The translations under genes were made by a program, and so were the position numbers. The notes beneath the pieces were generated by a model that made no database searches, was not told the DNA's origin, and was given only the letters and a program-made list of their open reading frames with translations. Shown in pieces: positions 1-5,946 of a DNA stretch of 6,186 bases. This DNA is from Bacteroidales bacterium. Lineage in GTDB: Bacteria > Bacteroidota > Bacteroidia > Bacteroidales > F082. Position 1 is the stretch's first letter. Every line of letters starts with the position of its first letter. Where the stretch lies: assembly GCA_029933565.1 (NCBI GenBank), contig JAOZNY010000178.1:1-6186 (forward strand). Reading direction: 5' to 3'.

Positions 1-185
1 ATTCGTGGCATCTTTTTTTCTAGTTTAATTCGCCAACAAAATCCATTCGCGCATTTGCGGCATCTTTTCCTAGTCTAATTCACTAATAAAATCCATTCGC
101 GCATTCGCGGCATCTTTTTTTCTAGTTTAATTCGCCAACAAAATCCATTCGTGCATTCGTGGCATCTTTTTCTAGTTTAATTCGC
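1..185. repeat. 50-52 bp tandem repeat, about 3.6 copies
   Basis: Successive units begin at 1, 53, 103 and 155 with ATTCGTGGCATC or a close variant. Each then runs through a T-run, CTAGTTTAATTCGCCAAC and AAAATCCATTCGTGC. Units 1 and 3 are 52 bp, unit 2 is 50 bp and more diverged, and unit 4 breaks off near 185 after TTTAATTCGC. Length differences sit mostly in the T-run after CATC. The array may begin left of the window. No open reading frame is supported here. Similar ATTCGTGCATTCGTGGC-type strings are, from memory, frequent between genes in Bacteroidota, but their role is not known to me. The spacing is too regular and the units too adjacent for a CRISPR array, which would need unique spacers. 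Confidence 0.85.
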
Positions 186-203
186 AGCATCTAGTAAATT
201 GTG

Positions 204-211
204 TAAGTTTG
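204..211 (+). promoter_or_regulatory. candidate -7 promoter element for kdsA
   Basis: TAAGTTTG is an exact match to the Bacteroidota sigma-70 -7 consensus TAnnTTTG. It lies 32 bp upstream of the kdsA ATG, which would give a leader of roughly 25 nt. No clear TTTG -33 box is visible about 20 bp further up, so this rests on the -7 match and position alone. It lies just outside the tandem repeat array. Confidence 0.45.
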
Positions 212-243
212 TGTCGCAAATAATTAATACGAAATAATTGGAA

Positions 244-1062
244 ATGGATTTAAATAAAATTATACCCGGAATAAAGCACACTTCTACTAATAACTTCTTT
301 TTGTTTGCCGGACCTTGTGTAATTGAGGATGAAGAAATGGCACTGCCCATTGCTGAAAGAATTCTTGAAATTACCAATAGACTAGAAATTCCATTTGTAT
401 TTAAAGCTTCTTACCGAAAAGCCAACAGATCACGCCTGGATTCATTTTCAGGAATAGGCGATGAAAAGGCGCTCAACATTTTAAAAAGTATTTCTGAGAA
501 ACTAAATATTCCGGTAGTAACAGATATTCACACCGCCGAAGAGGCTGCAATTGCTGCCGAATATGTTGATGTTTTACAAATTCCGGCCTTCCTTTGCCGA
601 CAAACTGATTTATTGCTTGCTGCCGGTAAAACCGGTAAAACCGTAAACATAAAAAAAGGCCAGTTCCTTTCGGGAGAAAGTATGCAGTTTGCCGTTGATA
701 AAGTAAAGTCGGTGGGAAACGAAAAGATAATGCTTACAGAGCGTGGTAATATGTTTGGCTATGGCGATATGGTTGTTGACTACCGAAATATTGCAGCCAT
801 GCAAAAAACAGGCTATCCTGTAATTCTTGATATTACCCATTCGCTGCAGCAACCTAACCAAACTTCGGGCCTCACAGGTGGAAAGCCAGAATTGATAGAA
901 TTAATTGCCAAAGCAGGCATCGCAGCAGGTTCTGACGGTATCTTCCTCGAAACTCATCCAAATCCTGCCATAGCAAAATCAGATGGGGCAAATATGCTTA
1001 AACTTGATTTACTTGAAGGATTGTTGGATAAACTTGTGAGGATTAGAAAAGCAATAATCTAA
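244..1062 (+). CDS. kdsA: 3-deoxy-8-phosphooctulonate synthase (Kdo-8-P synthase), metal-dependent class
   Basis: This cytoplasmic enzyme condenses phosphoenolpyruvate with D-arabinose 5-phosphate to Kdo-8-phosphate, the precursor of the Kdo that links lipid A to the LPS core. The 272-residue protein is close to the family length and is a complete DAHP-synthetase-type (beta/alpha)8 barrel. Visible signatures are GPCVIE (residues 23-28), FKASYRKANRS (53-63), LQIPAFLCRQTDL (111-123), VNIKKGQF (134-141), GYPVILDITHS (190-200) and FLETHPNP (234-241). Cys25, His199, Glu236 and Asp247 match the metal ligands of the Aquifex enzyme with a constant offset, so it belongs to the metallo class rather than the E. 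coli type with Asn. The ATG at 244 is preferred to an in-frame TTG at 238. There is no Shine-Dalgarno, as is usual in this phylum. It has no co-directional neighbour within the window close enough to be an operon partner. Confidence 0.96.
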   Translation: MDLNKIIPGIKHTSTNNFFLFAGPCVIEDEEMALPIAERILEITNRLEIPFVFKASYRKANRSRLDSFSGIGDEKALNILKSISEKLNIPVVTDIHTAEEAAIAAEYVDVLQIPAFLCRQTDLLLAAGKTGKTVNIKKGQFLSGESMQFAVDKVKSVGNEKIMLTERGNMFGYGDMVVDYRNIAAMQKTGYPVILDITHSLQQPNQTSGLTGGKPELIELIAKAGIAAGSDGIFLETHPNPAIAKSDGANMLKLDLLEGLLDKLVRIRKAII

Positions 1063-1096
1063 GGTGGATAAACCAGAAATTTCAAAAAACAAAAAA

Positions 1097-1243
1097 CAAA
1101 ACACAAATAAACTCCAATTTTCAAAAAATTCAAATCCGATAAAACCGAATCCAAACTACACTTTAAGTGCTATCAAAAGTTTGTGTCTTTGATATTGATT
1201 TTTGTGCTTTATTTGAAATTTGACAATTGATATTTGTTGTTTT
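1097..1243. repeat. imperfect inverted repeat of low-complexity arms
   Basis: The segment near 1097-1135 (AAAACACAAATAAACTCC, then AATTTTCAAAAAATTCAAAT) resembles the reverse complement of 1211-1243 (AAAACAACAAATATCAATTG, then TCAAATTTCAAAT). Arms of about 33-39 bp match at very roughly three quarters of positions with a few gaps, separated by about 75 bp. Base composition is skewed, so part of the match is expected by chance. If transcribed it could fold, but there is no U-tract to make it a terminator. Confidence 0.35.
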
Positions 1244-1257
1244 AAGCCAAATATTCT

Positions 1258-1280
1258 CGTCCTCGTTTTCAACGAGGATG
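1258..1280. repeat. short hairpin, REP-like
   Basis: CCTCGTT and AACGAGG form a perfect 7 bp stem around a TTC loop. The stem extends outward to 10 bp with one G-T pair (CGTCCTCGTT against AACGAGGATG). It is GC-richer than its surroundings and has no T-run on either side, so it is not an intrinsic terminator. It resembles short palindromic elements scattered in bacterial genomes, but only one copy is in this window, so the repeat status is inferred. Confidence 0.45.
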
Positions 1281-1373
1281 CCTAATTTACAAATTTACTC
1301 CTTAATAAAATCTAGAACAAAGATGTTTAAGAACTAGTTTTATGTACTCAAAAGAATGTCGATATTTTTTATT

Positions 1374-1401
1374 GTCTACAAATTTACGTAAATTTGTGGA
1401 C
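1374..1401. promoter_or_regulatory. palindromic operator candidate overlapping the ATPase promoter
   Basis: Positions 1378-1397 form a perfect 20 bp palindrome with half-site ACAAATTTAC. It extends to 28 bp (1374-1401) with one mismatched pair. It contains the -7 element at 1389-1396 and ends 15 bp before the ATG, where a dimeric repressor could block transcription. The same 10 bp half-site occurs again at 1289-1298. Which protein binds is unknown. Confidence 0.5.
1389..1396 (+). promoter_or_regulatory. candidate -7 promoter element for the ATPase gene
   Basis: TAAATTTG matches TAnnTTTG exactly and lies 20 bp before the ATG at 1417. The region about 20 bp further upstream is a T-run (1365-1370) rather than a clean TTTG. 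Because the element lies inside a palindrome, an equal match exists on the minus strand at 1379-1386, so direction is assigned from the position of the gene. Confidence 0.45.
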
Positions 1402-1416
1402 TCAAGTATATAAATT

Positions 1417-2544
1417 ATGATTAATAGGTATATAACAAATCAATTGATTGAGGATATTAAACCTGGACATGTTACTGCATTATTTGGTGCACGCCGCACG
1501 GGCAAGACCACACTAATGAACGTCATTATCCAAAAGTTAAGTAACAAAAAAGTATTGGTGCTCAATGGCGAAGATTTTGATGTTGCAACAGTTCTGTCTT
1601 CTCTTCGACAGGAAGTTCTCAAAAATTTAGTTTCTGGATACGACATGCTATTTGTTGATGAGGCTCAAAACATTCCTAAAATTGGACAAAACCTAAAATT
1701 ACTTGTTGACACAAACCCAACATGCTCTGTTTTTGTAACAGGTTCTGCCTCCTTTGATTTAAAGAATAAAATTGGAGAACCATTAACTGGTCGATCTAGA
1801 TTTTTTACGCTCTACCCTTTTTCACTTAGTGAAACTACTGTTGGTTACATGAACGCCATCCAAAGGTTCCCCGAACTTTTAATTTTTGGTTCTTATCCCC
1901 AAATTGAACTCGAAACAAGTTCTAAGAAAAAGCGTCTTATTCTTGAAAATATCCGCAATGGCTATTTACTAAAAGACATATTACAATTAGACAATGTAAA
2001 AGATAGTTTGTTTGTGATGAACCTGCTTAAACTAATTGCTTTTCAAATAGGAAATGATGTATCTTATAACGAATTGTCAAAAAATCTTGGAACAACTGTT
2101 AAAACTGTACAGCGATATTTAGATATTCTTGAAAAAGCATTTGTAATTTTCCGACTACAGGGATTTAGTCAAAATCTAAGAAAAGAGATCAGCAAATCAC
2201 CCCGTTTCTATTTCTGGGACAATGGAATAAGAAATGCTATAATTTCTAATTTCAATCCGCCAGACCTACGTGATGATATTGGTAAACTATGGGAAAACTA
2301 CTGCATAGCAGAAAGAATGAAAAAACAGTTTTACCTCATTAATTTCCCTAACTTTTATTTTTGGAGAACCTATGATAAGCAAGAAATTGACCTGATAGAA
2401 GTAATTGACAACAATATTAATGCATACGAATTTAAGTGGGGAGAAAAAAATGCAAAAGTTCCAAAAGGTTTTAGCAGCAATTACCCAAATTCTAAATTCC
2501 TTACCATTAACCGCTTAAACTTTTACAATTTTTTAAAGTTATAA
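1417..2544 (+). CDS. AAA_14 / DUF4143 family ATPase
   Basis: This is a 375-residue P-loop ATPase of the AAA_14 plus DUF4143 architecture, widespread in Bacteroidota, other bacteria and archaea; its cellular role is not established. The Walker A motif is GARRTGKT (residues 24-31), Walker B is LFVDEAQ (78-84), and a sensor-like TGSASFDL follows at 108-115, then GEPLTGRSRFFTLYPFSLSE (120-139), typical of this family. Residues about 216-245 (SYNELSKNLGTTVKTVQRYL) look like a winged helix. The C-terminal DUF4143 part has WEN (292-294), EID (323-325) and EFK (338-340), the spacing of acidic and lysine residues seen in PD-(D/E)XK-like folds. Nuclease activity is only an inference. It is complete with no frameshift, lacks a signal peptide and should be cytoplasmic. 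The start is the first ATG after the promoter. It stands alone, with a possible autoregulatory palindrome upstream. Confidence 0.92.
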   Translation: MINRYITNQLIEDIKPGHVTALFGARRTGKTTLMNVIIQKLSNKKVLVLNGEDFDVATVLSSLRQEVLKNLVSGYDMLFVDEAQNIPKIGQNLKLLVDTNPTCSVFVTGSASFDLKNKIGEPLTGRSRFFTLYPFSLSETTVGYMNAIQRFPELLIFGSYPQIELETSSKKKRLILENIRNGYLLKDILQLDNVKDSLFVMNLLKLIAFQIGNDVSYNELSKNLGTTVKTVQRYLDILEKAFVIFRLQGFSQNLRKEISKSPRFYFWDNGIRNAIISNFNPPDLRDDIGKLWENYCIAERMKKQFYLINFPNFYFWRTYDKQEIDLIEVIDNNINAYEFKWGEKNAKVPKGFSSNYPNSKFLTINRLNFYNFLKL

Positions 2545-2558
2545 AATCATCAAGTAAA

Positions 2559-3662
2559 TCACTTTTTAACCAATTTCACCAAATTCCCCGTTTGAGGATC
2601 AAAATAAAGTTGAGTATTATTTAGTGTTGCCATTGATAATTTTCCAAACTGGCTAACCAATAAATTTACTGACTTATGAACCTTATTTTTGAATTTAACA
2701 TTTACCGTGGTATTTTCAGGAACTCTATAATAAATATGGTTTTCCTTTTGAAGTGGATTCTCAGGTAAGTTTGCTGTATTTCCATGCAAAACAAAATCTA
2801 AATCTATAGTATTGCCATTTCCCATATCCAGAATAGTTTTTCTTGTTTCACCCGGCTTTGCAACAACATAAATAGTATAGGTTTCTATGCTTCTAACTTC
2901 CTTTCCAAGAAATAATTGTAGATATTCATTTTCCATTTTCTTCAACTGAAAGTCCATATACTCAATACTTCCGCTATAATTTACTTCCTGATAACCTGTA
3001 AGCAGATTAAACCTCTGCTCTCTAATATTCTGGATTTTTAGCGCAGCCTCATTAGCCTTGTCTTTTTCACTTAAGTTTGTCCAGTTTGTCCTAAAAATAA
3101 ATCTATCAATAGTAATAGTATCAATGGTTATTTTCCTGACTATTGTATCAATAACTTTTTTTCTGTTGTAATCAGCAAAATATCTAAAGTTATCATCTCC
3201 CTGATAATAGAAATTTGTTTGATTTAGCGTAGAAGAATAAGGGTGTTGCTCATTTGAACCCTCACTTGCATTATAGGATACCAATGTACCAATGTTTGAA
3301 AGTTGAAGATCAGTTGCTGGATCGTCCTTGGTTTTCTGGGGTGGAAATGTCAAATAATAAACTTGATCGGGGTCAACTTCGGCAAAGGAAGAAACGCACA
3401 CATCCAGCAAGTTATAAAAATAATTGCTCTCACTAATATAATTAGAAGTACCCAAAAAATCTTCAGAATATGTGGACAGAGGCCCTGGCTTCTGATCTAT
3501 TCTTTCCAGAGTAATATCCAACCTGATAACAGTTTGAGGAAGTGCATAATACATCCCCTCCTGCGCTGTATTAATAGTATTAGTTACTTTTTGTACTTTA
3601 AATTGAGCCGTTGCCGGAATAGTAACTAACAGTATCAGAAGTATGTTTAATAAATTCTTCAT
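2559..3662 (-). CDS. DUF4831 family exported protein
   Basis: The function is not known. The 367-residue protein has an N-terminal signal peptide, MKNLLNILLILLVTIPATA, with likely cleavage after Ala19, so it should be in the periplasm or on the surface. After it, YALPQTVIRLDITLE and KPGPLSTYSEDFLG, and near the C-terminus HIYYRVPENTTVNV, VSQFGKLS and YFDPQTGNLVKL, fit the Bacteroidota family DUF4831. The middle contains an acidic/charged helical stretch (LSEKDKANEAALKIQNIREQ). The reading frame is open back to an ATG at 3725, but that would add 21 residues in front of the signal peptide and would place the start upstream of the -7 element at 3685-3692, so the ATG at 3662 is chosen. The gene converges on the ATPase gene with 14 bp between stop codons and no visible terminator between them. 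Confidence 0.85.
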   Translation of the reverse strand: MKNLLNILLILLVTIPATAQFKVQKVTNTINTAQEGMYYALPQTVIRLDITLERIDQKPGPLSTYSEDFLGTSNYISESNYFYNLLDVCVSSFAEVDPDQVYYLTFPPQKTKDDPATDLQLSNIGTLVSYNASEGSNEQHPYSSTLNQTNFYYQGDDNFRYFADYNRKKVIDTIVRKITIDTITIDRFIFRTNWTNLSEKDKANEAALKIQNIREQRFNLLTGYQEVNYSGSIEYMDFQLKKMENEYLQLFLGKEVRSIETYTIYVVAKPGETRKTILDMGNGNTIDLDFVLHGNTANLPENPLQKENHIYYRVPENTTVNVKFKNKVHKSVNLLVSQFGKLSMATLNNTQLYFDPQTGNLVKLVKK

Positions 3663-3684
3663 CTTCAAAAAAATTGATTCAAGA

Positions 3685-3692
3685 CAAAAGTA
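3685..3692 (-). promoter_or_regulatory. candidate -7 promoter element for the DUF4831 gene
   Basis: Read on the minus strand this is TACTTTTG, an exact TAnnTTTG match 22 bp upstream of the ATG at 3662. It supports the signal-peptide start over the upstream ATG at 3725. No clear -33 box is seen. Confidence 0.4.
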
Positions 3693-3877
3693 GCAATATT
3701 TTAGTTTGGTTGCTTTTTTTACCATTATTTGGCATAAGAGTTTTATTGCATTTTATGAAATTATTAAAATACAAGCAGTATTAAGACCATCTCTAAATTG
3801 CCGCAAAGCATTTTCAGTAAGTTGATTTTTAGTATTTTAGATGAGCCTTTCTAATATTAACTTTTATAACTTAAAAA

Positions 3878-4462
3878 ATGATGAATAAATTAAATTATTT
3901 ATTGAAAAGCAAACTTATTAAAACCCTGTTTATGGGTTTTCTTTTTTTAACAGGCTATGGCTTGCAAGCCCAGTGGCAGCCAGTAGGAACAGTTGGCTTT
4001 TCGGCAGGATTGGCTTTCTCCACCACCCTTGCATTAGATGCAGCAGGAACACCTTTTGTCGCTTATAGGGATAATGCAAATGGAGATAAAGCTACAGTAA
4101 TGAAGTTTGATGGAGCGAACTGGGTGAATGTGGGAAGTCCCAGTTTTTCGGTTGATATGGCTTACTTCCCCTCCCTTGTATTGGACGCCGCAGAAACACC
4201 TTTTGTTGCTTATATGGATGCTGCAAATGGAAGTAAAGCCACAGTAATGAAGTTTGATGGCACAAACTGGGTGAATGTGGGAAGTTCAGGTTTTTCAGAT
4301 GGATATGCTAACTACACCTCCCTTGCATTGGATGCATCAGGAACACCTTTTGTCGCTTATAGGGATAATGCAAATGGAGATAAAGCCACAGTAATGAAGT
4401 TTGATGGTGCAAACTGGGTGAATGTGGGAAGTGCCGGTTTTTCGGCTGGAGCTGCTAAATAG
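3878..4462 (+). CDS. secreted 49-residue-repeat protein, truncated at its 3' end by an IS
   Basis: The role is unknown. It starts with a signal peptide (residues 1-31, LFMGFLFLTGYGLQA, cleavage before Gln32) and continues directly with three 49-residue repeats at residues 33-81, 82-130 and 131-179, of the pattern WVNVGSxGFSxGxA...SLALDAxGTPFVAY, xDxANGxKATVMKFDGxN. The repeats suggest beta-rich, propeller-like blades, which is an inference. The fourth repeat breaks after WVNVGSAGFSAGAA; the final Lys and TAG come from the IS end. By comparison with repeat 3, the original next residues should have been like NYTSLALD. Relatives in Bacteroidota are, as I recall, much longer, often with a C-terminal type IX secretion signal, which is missing here. 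The two adjacent ATGs at 3878 and 3881 are equally possible starts. Whether the shortened product is stable or reaches the surface cannot be seen. Confidence 0.8.
   Translation: MMNKLNYLLKSKLIKTLFMGFLFLTGYGLQAQWQPVGTVGFSAGLAFSTTLALDAAGTPFVAYRDNANGDKATVMKFDGANWVNVGSPSFSVDMAYFPSLVLDAAETPFVAYMDAANGSKATVMKFDGTNWVNVGSSGFSDGYANYTSLALDASGTPFVAYRDNANGDKATVMKFDGANWVNVGSAGFSAGAAK
3974..4459 (+). repeat. 147 bp in-frame tandem repeats, 3 full copies plus a 45 bp partial
   Basis: Units run 3974-4120, 4121-4267 and 4268-4414, with a broken fourth at 4415-4459. Each begins with TGG and encodes one 49-residue protein repeat. Copies 1 and 3 are nearly identical over 93 bp (4046-4138 and 4340-4432, three differences by eye), whereas copy 2 is more diverged. 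Confidence 0.85.
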
Positions 4463-4480
4463 TTAATCCTGAAAAAGCCC
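4459..4480 (+). repeat. left terminal inverted repeat of the IS
   Basis: ATAGTTAATCCTGAAAAAGCCC matches, apart from four positions, the reverse complement of 5925-5946. The shared core is ATAGT, then CCTGAAAAA, then CCC. It also supplies the TAG that now ends the host repeat gene. Confidence 0.75.
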
Positions 4481-4488
4481 AATATTTC

Positions 4489-5091
4489 TCAATTTAGAAT
4501 TAAACAAAGTTGAAACTTTGGAAAAAATATTGATCGTAAAATTAAAAAATAATTTTCTAAACTACAGGTTTTTAATCTTTTGAGCATTTTCATCATATTA
4601 AACCCTGTTGCTGCCAATATCGTGTTCATATTATCACCAATATTGCCTGAAAGATAGTTTCTTTCCATTCTATGGTCATGCTTGACGTGCCCTATGATTG
4701 GTTCTATACCAGCTCTGGCTCTGAACAGTTTTCTCATTTTTTGTTTTAGATAGGCTGTTGCTTTTGCAGGGAGTTTTTTCGGACTCAATATGTTTACTCC
4801 TTTAACTTCTTTTCGGCCCCGGTAACCTCTATCCACAACTCCAACTTTTGGGAGTTTTCCTGTTAACCTTTCAATTTGTTCCAGTTGTGGGTCTAATGTA
4901 TGGCCATCGTAAGGGTTGTCTTTAAAACCTATTGCCCCAACAATAATCCCGGACACTTTGGTCTTTACAATAGATGACTCGTTCCCAAACTCATATTTCT
5001 TTGATTCCTTGCCCTTTGCAATACATCTAACATCGGGTTCATGAAGGCTGTAAATTTTGTTTTTATCTCCTTTTTTTTGTTGCAGAATCAA
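4489..5091 (-). CDS. IS5-like transposase, C-terminal fragment (DDE catalytic part)
   Basis: This is the second half of the split transposase, about 200 residues from the apparent TTG at 5091. It contains the family signature KNKIYSLHEPDVRCIAKGK (residues 11-29), the second catalytic Asp in VGVVDRGYRGRKE (Asp87) and the catalytic Glu in RARAGIEPIIGHVKHDH (Glu130), followed by a C-terminal helical region ending near the left terminal repeat. The TTG is only the edge of the open frame, not a convincing start: the same frame continues upstream as GELHIFN, which aligns in character with the linker of intact relatives. It should be read as the continuation of the N-terminal fragment at 5088-5825 in the -1 frame. 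It lacks the first catalytic Asp, so it cannot be an active transposase alone. Confidence 0.85.
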   Translation of the reverse strand: MILQQKKGDKNKIYSLHEPDVRCIAKGKESKKYEFGNESSIVKTKVSGIIVGAIGFKDNPYDGHTLDPQLEQIERLTGKLPKVGVVDRGYRGRKEVKGVNILSPKKLPAKATAYLKQKMRKLFRARAGIEPIIGHVKHDHRMERNYLSGNIGDNMNTILAATGFNMMKMLKRLKTCSLENYFLILRSIFFPKFQLCLILN

Positions 5092-5825
5092 ATTGAAAAT
5101 ATGAAGTTCACCAGAATTTTGATTAACTGTTCCTGTGTAAGTTTTCTCTCAATATCACGGACTATTCTCCCTGCCAGAGTTTGTATTTTTCTCCCGGCTG
5201 CATTTGCTTTTTTCTTTCGTCTGGGATGACTCCTAAAACGTTGGTCTATCATCAACTGTTTTAGTGTCCTTTTATAACTCTGCCGTAATCTTATTCCTTC
5301 TTTCGCTGCTATTGCCCTGCACTTCTCAATGATTTTCTTTTGAAGTTTTGTGTCTGTAGGAAATGTGATGTTTTTCTCTTGAACGGTAGTATCTATCAGG
5401 ACAACTTTTTCTTCCACTTCTTTTCTCTCAAACAAATCTATCGAAAGTTTTAAAAGTCTCTCTGCACCAGCCTCACCAATCCGTTTACGGAACTTAATCA
5501 ATTCTGTTGGATCAAAAGGTGGCTCATGTTGAAAATTTACCTCTCCACAGAAGTACTGCCAGTAAGGGTTTTCCTTCCACTTGTCAACAATACTTTCATC
5601 GCTCAGATTGAACATGCGGCGCAACAGTATCACCCCGACAACTTTTCGTATTGGAATGCTGGGTCGACCATTGTCCAGACAGTAATATTCACTAAAATCT
5701 TTTTCAACTAAATCCCAGTCTATCTTGTTGGCCAACAAGCATAATTCGTGATCCTCTCTTATAAAACTAAGAAGGGGAACTTTAAAAATATTCAACTGAG
5801 GTGTCTTATTAATTTTTCCAACCAT
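5088..5825 (-). CDS. IS5-like transposase, N-terminal fragment (DUF772, first catalytic Asp)
   Basis: This 245-residue fragment begins at an ATG at 5825 and ends at an early TGA at 5088-5090. Residues about 35-115 are a DUF772 domain, with YCLDNGRPSIPIRKVVG, NPYWQYFCGE and DPTELIKFRKRIGEAG. The first catalytic Asp of the DDE triad is in VVLIDTTVQEKN (Asp145), followed by a basic region (YKRTLKQ, RRKKKANAAGRK) and IVRDIERKLTQEQLIK. After that, the family likeness ends and the frame runs out in LVNFIFSI. The rest of the enzyme continues in the -1 frame. A single lost base, for instance an A in the AAAA run at 5118-5125, would explain the shift. Without the downstream Asp and Glu the fragment is not catalytic, although a DNA-binding inhibitor role is conceivable. 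Confidence 0.85.
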   Translation of the reverse strand: MVGKINKTPQLNIFKVPLLSFIREDHELCLLANKIDWDLVEKDFSEYYCLDNGRPSIPIRKVVGVILLRRMFNLSDESIVDKWKENPYWQYFCGEVNFQHEPPFDPTELIKFRKRIGEAGAERLLKLSIDLFERKEVEEKVVLIDTTVQEKNITFPTDTKLQKKIIEKCRAIAAKEGIRLRQSYKRTLKQLMIDQRFRSHPRRKKKANAAGRKIQTLAGRIVRDIERKLTQEQLIKILVNFIFSI

Positions 5826-5865
5826 ATTGCAAGGTTTTCAATAAAAGTAAGCATTATCTTGCAAT
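5826..5865 (-). promoter_or_regulatory. inverted repeat abutting the transposase start codon
   Basis: ATTGCAAG (5826-5833) and CTTGCAAT (5858-5865) form a perfect 8 bp inverted repeat with a 24 nt loop. On the minus-strand transcript the hairpin ends directly at the AUG (5825), so it could hide the translation start in messages entering from outside. Such sequestering hairpins are known from other insertion sequences; here the role is inferred. Confidence 0.4.
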
Positions 5866-5924
5866 TTAAACATCTTTTTTTATATGGGTTATTCGCATTC
5901 TAATGTTAGTTATCAACTAGTTAT

Positions 5925-5946
5925 GGGGTTTTTCAGGGTCGACTAT
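5925..5946 (-). repeat. right terminal inverted repeat of the IS
   Basis: GGGGTTTTTCAGGGTCGACTAT is the inverted partner of 4459-4480 (18 of 22 positions agree). The non-IS DNA after it starts TTAAACGATT and does not resemble the interrupted repeat gene. Confidence 0.75.

Larger units (their letters stand above)
1063..1416. other. 354 bp intergenic region without a gene
   Basis: No credible open reading frame is present on either strand. The first part is strongly A/C-biased on the plus strand (repeated CAAAA/CAAAT words) and the middle part T/G-biased, which makes the imperfect inverted repeat described separately. A hairpin sits at 1258-1280, an isolated operator-like half-site at 1289-1298, and a palindrome overlapping a promoter at 1374-1401. 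No clear rho-independent terminator follows kdsA. Confidence 0.7.
4459..5946 (-). mobile_element. IS5-like insertion sequence, about 1.49 kb, transposase frameshifted
   Basis: The element is bounded by imperfect terminal inverted repeats (18 of 22 positions agree) and holds a single transposase gene on the minus strand in two pieces. The DUF772 N-terminal domain plus DDE_Tnp_1-type C-terminal domain fits the IS5 family; the related IS1182 family is a less likely alternative. Ends were placed from the terminal repeats and from where the host repeat gene stops matching; symmetry continues for two more A/T pairs, so the junction is uncertain by about 2 bp. The flanks are CTAA on the left (4455-4458) and TTAA on the right (5947-5950). 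Both fit a YTAR target but are not identical, so there is no clean target duplication. Confidence 0.85.

Noticed and set aside
1..185. Possible CRISPR array from regularly spaced repeats
   Set aside because: The whole 50-52 bp unit repeats, with no unique spacers, and no cas genes are present, so it is a plain tandem repeat.
177..377. Minus-strand open frame of 66 codons over the kdsA start
   Set aside because: It overlaps the promoter and N-terminus of a well-supported kdsA and has no recognisable features.
610..861. Minus-strand open frame inside kdsA
   Set aside because: Antisense shadow of conserved kdsA codons; no start context or homology that I can recognise.
3254..3629. Two plus-strand open frames inside the DUF4831 gene
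   Set aside because: They lie antisense to a protein with a signal peptide and family motifs, and their products look random in composition.
1417..3662. ATPase plus DUF4831 protein as a two-gene defence or toxin-antitoxin system
   Set aside because: The genes are convergent rather than co-transcribed, one product is exported, and nothing else in the window supports a joint function.
3663..3725. N-terminal extension of the DUF4831 protein to the ATG at 3725
   Set aside because: It would put 21 residues before a good signal peptide and lies upstream of the candidate -7 element, so the ATG at 3662 is preferred.
5041..5229. Plus-strand open frame across the transposase frameshift
   Set aside because: Antisense to both transposase fragments, with no features of its own.
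5526..5711. Plus-strand open frame inside the transposase
   Set aside because: Antisense shadow of the conserved DUF772 region.
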